Assembly (NCBI RefSeq): GCF_000009905.1
Contig: NC_006177.1
Location: forward strand, 1,488,001-1,552,000
DNA from: Symbiobacterium thermophilum IAM 14863
GTDB taxonomy: Bacteria; Bacillota; Sulfobacillia; Symbiobacteriales; Symbiobacteriaceae
Length of the DNA stretch: 64,000 nt
Reading direction: 5' to 3'
Within the stretch, counting starts at the first letter, position 1. Each line of letters starts with the position of its first letter. The notes beneath the pieces are model-generated. The model did not search any database, was not told the origin of the DNA, and worked only from the letters and a program-made list of their open reading frames with translations. A program made the translations under genes and the position numbers. Of the stretch, positions 42,153 to 51,476 are shown piece by piece.

Positions 42153-42836
42153 ATGGCTGTGGCGATGAAGGAGTTCACCTATCGGGTTGACCGCCTGACC
42201 GTGGCCGGCGACTGGCCGTTCTTCGCCTTCCTGCTGGCAACCATTGCCGTCACCGCCTGGGCCTTCCCGCGCCTGCCGGACCAGGCGGCGGTCCACTTCG
42301 ACGCCGCCGGCACCGCCGACCGGTTCGCCGGCCCCTGGTTTCTCGCCCTGTGGTGGCCGATTTTTGCCACTGGCCTCTACTTGCTGCTTCTCGTTCTCCC
42401 GTTGGCTGACCCCAGACGGGCCAATTATGCGTCCTTCGGTCGCATCTACGGCTATCTCCGTCAGGCGACGCCCGCCTTCCTGCTGGTCATTCACCTTGCA
42501 CAACTGGCCGATGCGCTGGGCATGCCCATCTCACCGCTTTCGGTTGCGCTGGTGGCGATGTCTGCGCTCTTCCTGCTGCTGGGTCTGGTGATGGACCGGT
42601 TCCGCTACAACTACTTCGTTGGCTTCCGCACCCCCTGGACCCTGGCCAGCGAGGAGGTGTGGAATCGCACCCACGCCTTCGGCAGCCGGGTCTGGGTGGC
42701 GTTGAGCCTGCTTAACGCCCTGGTGGTGTTGCTGCCGCTTCACCTGCAGTTGTGGGCGTCGATGGGCGTGATTGCGGTGATGGTGGTGGTGCCGGTGGTG
42801 TACTCCCATCTGGTCTTCCGGCAGGTGAACGCCTGA
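42153..42836 (+). CDS. SdpI/DUF1648-family membrane protein
   Basis: A protein of about 227 residues with six hydrophobic segments. The first is followed by FPRLPDQAAVHFDAAGTADRF, the signature of DUF1648 (P-x-HF-x2-G-x2-D), and the C-terminal half has NYFVGFRTPWTLASEEVWNRTHAFG, the SdpI signature. SdpI gives immunity to the SDP toxin in Bacillus and serves as signal receptor; most relatives are uncharacterised. Start may be ATG 42153, GTG 42159 or ATG 42165. Confidence 0.85.
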   Translation: MAVAMKEFTYRVDRLTVAGDWPFFAFLLATIAVTAWAFPRLPDQAAVHFDAAGTADRFAGPWFLALWWPIFATGLYLLLLVLPLADPRRANYASFGRIYGYLRQATPAFLLVIHLAQLADALGMPISPLSVALVAMSALFLLLGLVMDRFRYNYFVGFRTPWTLASEEVWNRTHAFGSRVWVALSLLNALVVLLPLHLQLWASMGVIAVMVVVPVVYSHLVFRQVNA

Positions 42837-43011
42837 ACGGCCGTACCGCCGGGTGGGACGGCGCGGGACGGTGGCAACAGGGGGCAGACGCGGTGCAAGC
42901 GCGGCGTCGCCCCCCTTTTCCGTTCTTGGATGGCTGGCTGGGGCGCCTCCATTCCCCCGGCACAGGAATTGTTCGGTCCCCTGGCGAACAGGTCTGGGTG
43001 AGGTGAGTTGG

Positions 43012-45141
43012 GTGACACCCACCAGCGGCGGTGATGCAAAGCGCGGCGCACAGCGCTATTTTGGCGATCCCCTGAGCATGCCCGTGCAGTACCTGAAGGG
43101 CATCGGCCCGGCGCGCGCCAGGGACCTGGCCAAGCAGGGGATCGCCACCGTGCGCGACCTGATCGAGCGGGTTCCCCGGGCGTACCGGGATTACTCCCAG
43201 ATCAAGCCCATCGCCCAGGCCCAGAATGGCCAGCCCGAGTCGCTGATGGGCACGGTGGTGATGGTCGACGACCGGCGGGTGCGGGGCAACCTGCACCTGA
43301 CCCGGGTCATCATCTCCGACGGCTCCGGCACCGCCGCCGGGGTCTGGTTCAACCAGCCCTGGCAGGCCAAGCGCTTCCCCGTCGGCATGAAGGTCCTCTT
43401 CGCCGGGACGGTGGAGCGGCGGGGGGCCCAGATCCAGATCACCAATCCCGAGTGGGAGATCATCGACGAGGAATCGTCCTCCGACCCGCTGCACGCCGGC
43501 CGGATCGTGCCGGTCTACCCGCTCACCGGCGGGCTCAACCCCCGGGACGTGCGGCGGGCGGTTTACCTAGCCCTGCAGACGGCCGCGGATCTGATGCCCG
43601 ACACCATCCCGGGGCCGGTCCGGGAGCGGCAGGGGCTGATGCCTGCGGCCGAGGCCTGGCGGGCCATCCACTTCCCCGACTCCGGGGGGCAGCGGGAGCG
43701 GGCCCGCGCCACCCTGGCCTTCGAGGAGCTGTTCGTGCTGCAGGTGGGCCTCGCCCTGGTCCGGCGGCAGACGGTGGTGGAGCAGGCGGGCATCGCCCAC
43801 GGGCCCGACGGCGAGGTGACCCGCCGGCTGCGGGCGGGCCTGCCGTTCCGGCTCACGGCCGCGCAGGAGCGGGTGATCCGCCAGGTGGCGGCCGACATGG
43901 AGTCGTCCCGGCCCATGAACCGGCTCGTGCAGGGGGATGTGGGCTCCGGCAAGACGATGGTGGCCGTCTTCGCCCTGGCCAAGGCGGTGGACTCCGGCCA
44001 CCAGGGCGCCCTGATGGCCCCGACGGAGATCCTGGCTGAGCAGCACTACCTGAACCTGCGCCGCATCTTCGCCCCGCTGGGGGTGGAGGTGGTGCTGGTG
44101 AGCGGCAGCCTCACCAAGAAGGAGCGGGACGCGAACCTGGGGCTGCTGCAGATGGGCGCGGCCCACATCGCGGTGGGCACCCATGCGCTCATCGAGGACC
44201 GGGTGGCCTTCAAGGATCTGAGCCTCGTGATCACCGACGAGCAGCACCGCTTCGGCGTGCGCCAGCGGGCGCGCCTGCAGCAGAAGGGCGAGGTGATGCC
44301 GGACACGCTGGTGATGACCGCCACGCCCATCCCGCGCACCCTGGCGCTCACGCTGTACGGCGACCTGGACGTCTCGGTGATCGACGAGCTGCCCCCGGGG
44401 CGGCGGCCGGTCGGCACGTACTGGCGGCCGGAATCGGCGCGCCGGCAGGTCTACGACCACCTGATGCGCACCGAGGTGCCCGCCGGCCGGCAGGGCTACG
44501 TGGTCTGCCCCCTGATCGAGGAGTCGGACAAGCTCCAGGCCCAGGCGGCCACCGAGTGGTACGAGCGGCTGAAGGCGCAGTACCCGGACGTCCGGCTCGG
44601 CCTGCTCCACGGCCGGCTCAGGCCCGCTGAGAAGGAAGCGGTGATGGAGGCCTTCCGGGCCGGGGAGATTCAGGTGCTGGTGACGACCACGGTCATCGAG
44701 GTCGGCGTGGACGTGCCCAACGCCACCATGATGATCATCGAGGGGGCCGACCGCTTCGGCCTGGCGCAGCTGCACCAGCTGCGCGGGCGGGTGGGCCGCG
44801 GCAGCCACCAGTCCTACTGCGTCCTGATCGCCGATCCCAAGACCGCGGAGGCCCGGGAGCGGCTGATGATCATGCAGAAGTACAGCGACGGCTTCGCCCT
44901 GGCCGAGAAGGACCTGGAGCTCCGGGGCCCAGGCGAGTTCTTCGGCACCCGGCAGCACGGCATGCCCGACCTGAAGGTGGCCAACCCGATCGCCGACCTG
45001 GCCATCCTGGAGCGGGCGCGGGCCGAGGCGATGCGGCTGGTGGAGGAGGATCCGCACCTTCGCCTCCCCGAGCACCAGGCCCTGCGCCAGGCGGTGAAGG
45101 AGCGGCTGGGGGAGCAGTTCGGCTTCATCCTGGTCAGTTGA
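43012..45141 (+). CDS. recG: ATP-dependent DNA helicase RecG
   Basis: Branch-migration helicase for stalled forks and Holliday junctions. The wedge/OB domain (residues 20-190) includes VQYLKGIGPARARDL. Helicase motifs are GDVGSGKTMVA (I), TEILAEQHY (Ia), DEQH (II), TATPIPRTLAL (III), STSVIDELPPGR-type region, and motif VI QLRGRVGRG. ELRGPGEFFGTRQHG is the RecG-specific TRG motif. GTG 43012 has GAGGTGAG upstream; 709 residues. Confidence 0.96.
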   Translation: MTPTSGGDAKRGAQRYFGDPLSMPVQYLKGIGPARARDLAKQGIATVRDLIERVPRAYRDYSQIKPIAQAQNGQPESLMGTVVMVDDRRVRGNLHLTRVIISDGSGTAAGVWFNQPWQAKRFPVGMKVLFAGTVERRGAQIQITNPEWEIIDEESSSDPLHAGRIVPVYPLTGGLNPRDVRRAVYLALQTAADLMPDTIPGPVRERQGLMPAAEAWRAIHFPDSGGQRERARATLAFEELFVLQVGLALVRRQTVVEQAGIAHGPDGEVTRRLRAGLPFRLTAAQERVIRQVAADMESSRPMNRLVQGDVGSGKTMVAVFALAKAVDSGHQGALMAPTEILAEQHYLNLRRIFAPLGVEVVLVSGSLTKKERDANLGLLQMGAAHIAVGTHALIEDRVAFKDLSLVITDEQHRFGVRQRARLQQKGEVMPDTLVMTATPIPRTLALTLYGDLDVSVIDELPPGRRPVGTYWRPESARRQVYDHLMRTEVPAGRQGYVVCPLIEESDKLQAQAATEWYERLKAQYPDVRLGLLHGRLRPAEKEAVMEAFRAGEIQVLVTTTVIEVGVDVPNATMMIIEGADRFGLAQLHQLRGRVGRGSHQSYCVLIADPKTAEARERLMIMQKYSDGFALAEKDLELRGPGEFFGTRQHGMPDLKVANPIADLAILERARAEAMRLVEEDPHLRLPEHQALRQAVKERLGEQFGFILVS

Positions 45142-45199
45142 ACCTCATCTTTATAAACGTCGCGGGATTGGGCAAGAAACTTGAAGGGAGGGTCCGCGC

Positions 45200-46339
45200 A
45201 TGGTCCGTCTAACCAGGTGTCGGCGCCGGACGCTGTTGCTTCTGGCGGCGCTGGCCCTGGCGCTCCTGCCCGCCGGCGCACTGGCCAACGCCGGTCCGCC
45301 CCGGCGGGCGGGCGACACCGGCGGGCCGCTGCTGCCGGGAACCAGCGACCAGGTGCACGTGCTGGGCGAGGAGCTGCGGTTCGACCTGGGCCCGGACCTG
45401 GGCAGCGCCACCGTCACGGCCCGCTACCGGCTCGCCAACCGGGGGCCGGATCTGGAAGACCAGCGGTTCGTCTTCGTGGTGCAGGACGTCGGCGGCCGCA
45501 CGGACCTGGCGGTCTCGTGGAACGGGGAGCCCGTGCCGGTGCGGCTGGGGATGGACCAGCTCGGACCGGAGGAGCTGGCGGAGATGGCCCGGGCCTGGAC
45601 GTCGGTGGACCAGTGGCTGGACCCGGTTACCGGTGAGCCGTACGAGGCCGAGTTCTACGGCAGCGATCCGGTGCTCCGCTACTACCTGTTTTCCCTGGAC
45701 ATGCCCGCGGGCGCGGAGGGCGAACTGGCGGTCACCTACGACCATACCGCGGGGTCGGACCGGACCCGCTACACCTACCGGGTCCATCACTACAGCTACC
45801 TGCTGCTGCCGGCCCGGGGATGGGCGTCCTTCGGCCCGCTGCAGATCCGGGTGGCCGCCCCGGCGGGCAGCCGCTACTACTTCGCCGCCAACCTGGATTT
45901 CCGGGACGAGGGCGGCGAGTACGTCGCCGAGTACCCCGGTCTGCCTGAGGCGAACCTCACCTTCGCCGTGATGAACCGGGCGGGCCTCTTCCTCGGTCCG
46001 CAACCCGGCCCCTACTACGGGCTGGGCTTCGCCCTGGTGCTGGTGCTGTCCGCGGCCGTCGGCGTTGGCATCGGGCGGCTGGCGGGTCGGCTGCCCCGGC
46101 CCGCTCTCGCGACGGGCGTCGGCGTTCTGGCGGCGCTCGTCCCCACAGGTCCGGCGCTGGTGTGGCTATCCGTCCTGCTGCTCTCCTCCGGGCTCCCGCA
46201 GCTCAGGGATCAGGCCTACGCCTCCGCCTTCGCGGGCTTCGCAACGGGGCTGGTGGGCGCGGCGCTCTGTGCCGCCGTGGCCGGCTGGACGGCCCGGGGC
46301 ACCTGGCGACGGCGGCGTCCGGCCGGAGGCCCGGGATGA
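45200..46339 (+). CDS. Secreted/membrane protein of unknown function, first gene of the PspA operon
   Basis: A 379-residue protein. Signal peptide residues 1-30 (RRRTLLLLAALALALLPAGALA). Residues 35-270 are a beta-rich extracytoplasmic domain (SATVTARYRLANRG, FVVQDVGGRTDL, LAVTYDHTAG) ending in a membrane segment. Three further hydrophobic segments lie at about 275-300, 305-335 and 345-365, then a basic cytoplasmic tail. ATG 45200 has GAAGGGAGGG upstream. I recognise no family. It precedes an AAA+ ATPase and PspA, so it may be the membrane sensor of that system. Confidence 0.7.
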   Translation: MVRLTRCRRRTLLLLAALALALLPAGALANAGPPRRAGDTGGPLLPGTSDQVHVLGEELRFDLGPDLGSATVTARYRLANRGPDLEDQRFVFVVQDVGGRTDLAVSWNGEPVPVRLGMDQLGPEELAEMARAWTSVDQWLDPVTGEPYEAEFYGSDPVLRYYLFSLDMPAGAEGELAVTYDHTAGSDRTRYTYRVHHYSYLLLPARGWASFGPLQIRVAAPAGSRYYFAANLDFRDEGGEYVAEYPGLPEANLTFAVMNRAGLFLGPQPGPYYGLGFALVLVLSAAVGVGIGRLAGRLPRPALATGVGVLAALVPTGPALVWLSVLLLSSGLPQLRDQAYASAFAGFATGLVGAALCAAVAGWTARGTWRRRRPAGGPG

Positions 46340-46429
46340 GGCCCGGACCGCTGCTGCGCACGAACTTTTTCGGACTCTGCACGCGTCTTTGCTAGCGAGA
46401 TCGCCCTTCGGGAGTAGGGAGGCCAAGGG

Positions 46430-48118
46430 ATGCGCCCGGCGTGGCTCGAGGACCTGATCTTCAAGTACCGAAGCTCCATCGCCAACCTGTTCGTGCTGCA
46501 CTTCAACGTCAACGACTACGCGGGCCCGGACAACCGGCGGGTGCGCGACGTGGTGATTCAGGACTTCCTGGAGAACCCCGCCTACGCCCCGAAGGGGAAG
46601 CCCCGCCGGGTGGTGGCGATCTACAACCGCGCCGAGGGCATCACCTTCGCCCGGCCGGGGATGCGGGAGGAGTTCATCCGCATTCTGACGGGGGAGCGGG
46701 TGGGTCCGGAGGATCCGATCAAGCTGCCGGTCGCCCCGGGCCAGGCGTTTGCCCTGCTCGACAGGCTGATCTACAGCGAGCCGGCGGCGGTGCTCATCGA
46801 ACAGGCGGAGACCGTTCTGCCGGCGGAGGATCTGGCCCACATGGATCAGGAGGAGCTCCGGGCGCTCACCTTCGTGAAGAAGTGGGCGGGGGACGTGCGG
46901 CTCAACCGGATGGGCAGCCCGGTCGTGCTGCTGGCCGGGTCTCTGGCGGAGCTGCACCCGCACCTGCGGTTGGCCTCCACCAAGATCGAGACGATCCTGG
47001 TGCCGCTGCCCGACCTGGAGGCCCGCCTGAACTACATCGAGGCCATGGTCGAGAAGCGGAAGCTGGAACTGGCCGTGGACATCCAGGACCTGGCCAACGC
47101 CACCGCCGGCCTCTCCCGGATCCTGATCGAGGACATCGGCCTCCGGGCCGAGGCCACGGGGCAGCCTGTCACCCTCGACTTCGTCCGGGACCGTAAGGAG
47201 TCGCTGATCCGGGCCGAGTTCGGCGACGTGTTGGAGATCGTCGAGCCCCGCTTCGACTTCACCGCCCTGGGCGGGCTGACCGAGGCGAAGCTGTTCGCCG
47301 CCCGGAACATCGTGGTGCCCCTGCGCACCGGCAACTACCGGCGGGTGCCGCTGGGCGTGCTGCTCACCGGCCCCTCGGGCACCGGCAAGTCGGCGTTCTT
47401 CTACGCCCTGGTGGCGGAGGCCGGCGTCAATGGGGTCAAGCTCAACTTCGGCAAGATCCTCGGCCCGTACGTGGGCCTCTCGGAGCAGAACCTGGAGAAG
47501 GCGCTCCTGGGCATCCAGTCACTGGCCCCGTGCCTGGTCCTGATCGACGAGATCGACCAGCTGCTGCAGCGGGGGAGCGGAGGCGACTCGGGGGTGCAGC
47601 AGCGGCTCTTCGCCCGCATGCTGGACTTCATGTCGAACCCCCACAACCGCGGGCGCATCGTCTTCGTGGCGGCCACCAACCGCCCGGACCTGATCGACCC
47701 GGCCCTGAAGCGGCCCGGCCGCTTCGACCGGAAGATCCCCTTCCTGCTGCCGGGCTGGGCCGAGCGGGTGGCGATCCTGCAGGCGGTGCAGAAGCGCTAC
47801 GGCATGGCCGGGGAGCCCGACTGGGAGGAGGCCGCCCGCCGGACCGAAGGCTACACCGGCGCCGAGCTGGAGTCGGTGGTGCTGAAGGCCTGGGAGCTGG
47901 CCGAGGACGCCGGGCGGGCCGAGATTACCCGGGAGGACATCGAGGGCGCCCTGGAGCGGATCCGTCCCTCCACGGCGCAGGTGGAGTTCATGACCGACCT
48001 GGCGATCCTGGAGTGCGACGACAAGGATGTGCTTCCCCCGGAGTTCCGGGACCTGCTGGACGACCGCAGGGCCCTGGAGGAGCGGGTGCAGCGCTATAAG
48101 TTGATGAACCTGCGCTAA
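46430..48118 (+). CDS. AAA+ ATPase (Ycf46/Vps4-like architecture) adjacent to PspA
   Basis: A 562-residue protein. Residues 1-240 are a degenerate N-terminal AAA-like domain (VAIYNRAEGITF, AVLIEQAETVLP, VVLLAGSLAELHP) without Walker motifs, as in Ycf46 proteins. Residues 255-500 are a full AAA+ module: GPSGTGKS Walker A, VLIDEIDQLLQ Walker B, ATNRPDLIDPALKRPGRFDR with sensor 1 and arginine fingers, and GYTGAELESVVLKA sensor 2. ATG 46430 follows GGGAGG. The pspA gene starts 24 bases later. The pairing suggests an ATPase that remodels PspA polymers, by analogy with Vps4 and ESCRT-III. Confidence 0.88.
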   Translation: MRPAWLEDLIFKYRSSIANLFVLHFNVNDYAGPDNRRVRDVVIQDFLENPAYAPKGKPRRVVAIYNRAEGITFARPGMREEFIRILTGERVGPEDPIKLPVAPGQAFALLDRLIYSEPAAVLIEQAETVLPAEDLAHMDQEELRALTFVKKWAGDVRLNRMGSPVVLLAGSLAELHPHLRLASTKIETILVPLPDLEARLNYIEAMVEKRKLELAVDIQDLANATAGLSRILIEDIGLRAEATGQPVTLDFVRDRKESLIRAEFGDVLEIVEPRFDFTALGGLTEAKLFAARNIVVPLRTGNYRRVPLGVLLTGPSGTGKSAFFYALVAEAGVNGVKLNFGKILGPYVGLSEQNLEKALLGIQSLAPCLVLIDEIDQLLQRGSGGDSGVQQRLFARMLDFMSNPHNRGRIVFVAATNRPDLIDPALKRPGRFDRKIPFLLPGWAERVAILQAVQKRYGMAGEPDWEEAARRTEGYTGAELESVVLKAWELAEDAGRAEITREDIEGALERIRPSTAQVEFMTDLAILECDDKDVLPPEFRDLLDDRRALEERVQRYKLMNLR

Positions 48119-48142
48119 GCGAACAGGAGGAGGATGAGGTAG

Positions 48143-48871
48143 ATGGGCTTCTTCGCACGTCTCGCCCGTTTGATCCGCGGCTTCTTCTCCCTCTTCATCG
48201 GCGGACTCGAGGAGAGAAACCCGGAGGCGATGCTCGAGGACCTGAAGAACCAGCTGAACGCCGCCAAGGTGCGGTACCACACGACCACGGCCAACATCAT
48301 CGCCCGGGAGAAGACGGCGGCCGCCAAGCTGAAGTCCGCCGAGAAGGAGCTGGAGGAGTGCCGGCTGCAGATCCAGGAGGCCAAGCGGCTGAACGACCGC
48401 GAGCTGGCCCTGCAGCTGCTGATCCAGGAGGAGCACCTGGAGGCGGCCTACAACACCGCCCTGGAGGCGTACAACGCCATCAAGGCCGAGGCCGACCGGG
48501 CCCGGGAGGAGTTCAAGAACTTCGAGGCGGAGATGGAACTGAAGATGAGCCAGATCCGCCAGCTGAAGGTGCAGAACGAGCTGGCCGACCTGAAGAAGGA
48601 GATGAACGCGCTCCGGTCCAACTACGCCACCGAGACCGGCGCCGGCCGGATCAACGAGGGGCTCAAGCAGGCGGAGGAGCTGATCCAGGGCAAGCTGGCC
48701 AAGGAGGAGGCCATCGCCGAACTGGGCCAGAACTCGCTGGACACCCGCATGCGGAGCCTGAAGGGCTCCATGGCCCGGCGCCGGGCCGAGGAGAAGCTGG
48801 CCGCGCTCTTCGGCGACGAGCCGGCGCAGATGGAGGAGGGTCGGGTGGTCAAGGAGAGGGTGCAGGAGTAG
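48143..48871 (+). CDS. pspA: PspA/IM30 (Vipp1) family membrane-remodelling protein
   Basis: A 242-residue coiled-coil protein. An amphipathic N-terminal helix (FFARLARLIRGFFSLFIGG) is followed by long alpha-helical hairpins rich in Glu, Lys, Ala and Leu, the ESCRT-III-like fold of PspA/IM30. The start MGFFARLARLIRG and the PEAMLEDL segment are typical. ATG 48143 has AACAGGAGGAGGATGAG upstream. Last gene of the three-gene operon; probably protects the membrane under stress. It is followed by a strong hairpin. Confidence 0.9.
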   Translation: MGFFARLARLIRGFFSLFIGGLEERNPEAMLEDLKNQLNAAKVRYHTTTANIIAREKTAAAKLKSAEKELEECRLQIQEAKRLNDRELALQLLIQEEHLEAAYNTALEAYNAIKAEADRAREEFKNFEAEMELKMSQIRQLKVQNELADLKKEMNALRSNYATETGAGRINEGLKQAEELIQGKLAKEEAIAELGQNSLDTRMRSLKGSMARRRAEEKLAALFGDEPAQMEEGRVVKERVQE

Positions 48872-48940
48872 GTCGCACCCCGTGGCGTCCCTGCGCGGAT
48901 GCACGGGTTCACCCGCCGGGCAGGACAGCGGAGTACAGCC

Positions 48941-48982
48941 GGCGGCTGCCCCGGCGAGCGTATCGCTCCCGGGGCAGCCGCC
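48941..48982 (+). terminator. Large hairpin after pspA
   Basis: A 14-bp stem GGCGGCTGCCCCGG / CCGGGGCAGCCGCC extended by an inner GAGCG/CGCTC-type stem. The tail is TTCGT, so termination is likely but not strong. The rest of the gap 48872-49219 has the next promoter and no gene. Confidence 0.65.
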
Positions 48983-49126
48983 TTCGTGCTGCATGGACGG
49001 CCCCGAGCACCGGTGACCGCGGTTCCGTGCGCCGTCTCAGGGGAGTCAGGGAGACGGCAGGCGTGGGGACGAGACACGGCAGGTGGATAAACACGACATT
49101 TTTAATCTGTCGATTCAGTTCCCCAG

Positions 49127-49194
49127 TTGACACCTTGTTTCGACGCACCCTAAAATCATCTCCGACGAAGCCTCCAAGTAAATTAGATCGGAGA
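49127..49194 (+). promoter_or_regulatory. Strong sigma A promoter with downstream inverted repeat ahead of the YedE gene
   Basis: TTGACA (49127-49132), 18-bp spacer, TAAAAT (49151-49156). Just after it, arms TCTCCGA (49159-49165) and TCGGAGA (49188-49194) enclose 22 bases. The repeat lies across the start of the transcript and could bind a sulfur- or redox-responsive regulator, or fold in the leader. Confidence 0.65.
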
Positions 49195-49219
49195 ACTCTG
49201 ATTTAGGGGTGGGTTTGCG

Positions 49220-50314
49220 GTGATCCAGGTGATCCTGGCCGGGGGGCTGACGGGGATTCTGTTCGGCTTCGTGCTGCAGCGGGGAAGGTTCTGCATGACC
49301 AGCGGCTTCCGCGATCTGTTCCTGACCCGGGATGCGACGCTGTTCAAGGCTTACGTGTTGGCCCTGGCGGTCCAGTCCACCGGCATCTTCGTCCTGCAGG
49401 CGGCAGGCATCATCCGGTTAGGTGCCGATCCATTCCAGTGGCTGGCGGCCGCGGTCGGCGGGCTGATCTTCGGTATCTCGCTGATTCTGTCCGGCGGGTG
49501 CGCCTCGGGTACATACTACCGCATCGGCGAGGGAATGGTGGGGTCGCTGATCGCCGCCGTCTTCTTCGGCATCGGCGCCCTGGCCTCCCGGGGAAGCGGG
49601 ATCCTTGCGCCGCTGGCGCAGCGGATCCAGGCGCACACCCTGACCGTGAACGGCGCCACCAGCCTCCACGAAGCGCTGGGCGTGAGCCCGTGGGTCCTGG
49701 TGGCGGGGCTGTGGGTGGCGGCGATCCTGTTCCTGGTGCGCGCCCGGCGGGCTCCCGCCCCGGCCTGGCAGCCGCCGGTGGATGAGAGCCGATCCTGGCT
49801 CTGGCGGGCGGTCTTCGGCCGCGGCTGGTCCTGGCAGGTGACGGGACTGGCCGTGGGGCTGGTGGCGGTCCTCGCCTGGCTGACCTCGGTCAGCACCGGC
49901 CGAATGGGCGGCCTGGGAATCACCGGCGCCACGGCGGGGCTGCTGCGGTTGGTGGTGGCGTCCGGGGACGTCTCGGCGCTGGACTGGAGCGCCTTCCTGG
50001 TGCTGGGGATCCCTGTGGGCAGCTTCATCGCCGCCAGGGCGGCCGGCGAGTTCCGGCTGCGTGCGCCCGGCCCTGCCCGGCTGCTCCAGCACATCGCCGG
50101 TGGCCTGGGAATGGGCTTCGGCGCCACGCTGGCCCGGGGCTGCAACATCGGCAACGGGCTGGTGGCCGTCTCCCAGTTCTCGCTCAACGGCTGGACCGCC
50201 ACCCTGTTCATCATCCTGGGCACGTGGCTGGGCGCCTACCTGTTCCTGGTGCTGCCCGCCCGCCGGGCGGAGAGCCGGCAGGTGGCGTCCCCCGGCCTGG
50301 CGCACGGCGACTGA
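49220..50314 (+). CDS. YeeE/YedE family transporter (sulfur or selenium import)
   Basis: A 364-residue polytopic membrane protein with about nine to ten helices. The conserved Cys motifs are present: QRGRFCMTSGFRD, SGGCASGTYYRIGEG and ARGCNIGNGL. The family includes the thiosulfate importer TsuA, and others act with SirA/TusA-like proteins, one of which is encoded 16 bases downstream. GTG 49220 is the start. Likely imports thiosulfate or a related sulfur or selenium species. Confidence 0.88.
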   Translation: MIQVILAGGLTGILFGFVLQRGRFCMTSGFRDLFLTRDATLFKAYVLALAVQSTGIFVLQAAGIIRLGADPFQWLAAAVGGLIFGISLILSGGCASGTYYRIGEGMVGSLIAAVFFGIGALASRGSGILAPLAQRIQAHTLTVNGATSLHEALGVSPWVLVAGLWVAAILFLVRARRAPAPAWQPPVDESRSWLWRAVFGRGWSWQVTGLAVGLVAVLAWLTSVSTGRMGGLGITGATAGLLRLVVASGDVSALDWSAFLVLGIPVGSFIAARAAGEFRLRAPGPARLLQHIAGGLGMGFGATLARGCNIGNGLVAVSQFSLNGWTATLFIILGTWLGAYLFLVLPARRAESRQVASPGLAHGD

Positions 50315-50330
50315 GGGAGGAGGATGTGTG

Positions 50331-50621
50331 ATGGTTGCGGAGCTGCATCTGGACGTGTTGGGGGAAGCCTGCCCGTACCCGCTGATCATGGCCAAACAGA
50401 AGATCAACGAGGTGGCTCCCGGCGGCCGGCTGATCATCGATTTCGACTGCACCCAGGCCACCGAAACGCTGCCCCGTTGGGCCACCGAGTCGGGCCACGC
50501 GGTCGAGGAGTTCCGGAAGACCGGTCCGGCCCAGTGGCGGATCGTCATCCGCAAACAGGGGGATGGGTCGGAGCGGGTCACGCCCGACGACTACACCTGC
50601 TCCGTCCCCGGCCAGCGGTAG
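50331..50621 (+). CDS. TusA/SirA-like sulfur carrier protein
   Basis: A 96-residue protein with the diagnostic LGEACPYPLIMAK (CPxP, sulfur-carrying Cys) and the GGRLIIDFDCTQATETLPRWA segment. It probably accepts sulfur from the YedE-type transporter next to it. ATG 50331 has GGGAGGAGG upstream; GTG 50328 is possible. Confidence 0.88.
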   Translation: MVAELHLDVLGEACPYPLIMAKQKINEVAPGGRLIIDFDCTQATETLPRWATESGHAVEEFRKTGPAQWRIVIRKQGDGSERVTPDDYTCSVPGQR

Positions 50622-50835
50622 CGGCCTCCGGATCCGCAGGGGCGTCCCGGCGCGACCATCCGGCGAATTCCGGGGCCGCTCCCGCGCCTTGTGCGCACCC
50701 GGTCGCCGGCGATCGACAGGCTTGGGACGCGGAGCGTGAGCGGAGGGAATTTCGCGAGAAGTCTGCAGGACACCGGCGCCCGCGCGGCGAACACAGAAGC
50801 CGTGCCGAGGATCACGCGTGAAAGGGGTCGGTGAG

Positions 50836-51417
50836 ATGAGCGCGAAGAAGATCCTGATGATCGTTGGCGACTTCGTCGAGGACTACGAGGTCATGGTGCC
50901 GTTCCAGGCCCTGCAGGCGGTGGGCCACACGGTGCACGCCGTCTGCCCCGGCAAGAAGCCCGGCGAGAAGGTTCGCACGGCCATCCACGACTTTGAAGGC
51001 GACCAGACCTACAGCGAGAAGCCCGGCCACAACTTCGCCGTGAACGCCGACTTCGACGAGGTGAACCCCGAGGATTACGACGCGCTGGTGATCCCTGGCG
51101 GACGGGCGCCCGAGTACCTGCGGCTCAACGACAAGGTCGTCGCGATGGTGCGCCACTTCGGCGAGGCCAACAAGCCCATCGCGGCCATCTGCCATGGCGC
51201 CCAGCTGCTCGCGGCGGCCGACGTCCTGAAGGGAAAGGCCTGCTCCGCGTATTACGCCTGCGCCCCCGAGGTGAAGCTGGCAGGAGCCGAGTACGTGCAC
51301 CTGGAGGCGGACCAGGCGCACACCGACGGCAACCTGGTCACCGCTCCGGCCTGGCCGGCGCACCCGGCCTGGATCGCCCAGTTCCTGAAGGTACTGGGGA
51401 CGAAGATCGAACTGTAA
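50836..51417 (+). CDS. DJ-1/PfpI family protein
   Basis: A 193-residue class I glutamine amidotransferase-like protein: [21 protein letters not shown] start, [13 protein letters not shown], and the nucleophile elbow [14 protein letters not shown] with the reactive Cys. Relatives act as deglycases, chaperones or proteases; which is unclear. ATG 50836 has AAAGGGG 8 bases upstream; GTG 50818 is possible. The preceding gap 50622-50835 shows no gene. Confidence 0.9.
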   Translation: MSAKKILMIVGDFVEDYEVMVPFQALQAVGHTVHAVCPGKKPGEKVRTAIHDFEGDQTYSEKPGHNFAVNADFDEVNPEDYDALVIPGGRAPEYLRLNDKVVAMVRHFGEANKPIAAICHGAQLLAAADVLKGKACSAYYACAPEVKLAGAEYVHLEADQAHTDGNLVTAPAWPAHPAWIAQFLKVLGTKIEL

Positions 51418-51437
51418 GCGTTGCATTCGCCAACACC

Positions 51438-51474
51438 CAAGGCCCTCCGCCCCGGTCCAGGGCGGAGGGCCTTG
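51438..51474. terminator. Bidirectional terminator between the DJ-1 gene and mscL
   Basis: Perfect 15-bp stem CAAGGCCCTCCGCCC / GGGCGGAGGGCCTTG with a 7-base loop. Lies between convergent genes; the tails are GCGTTAG and GGGTGTTGG on the two strands. Confidence 0.78.
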
Positions 51475-51476
51475 CG

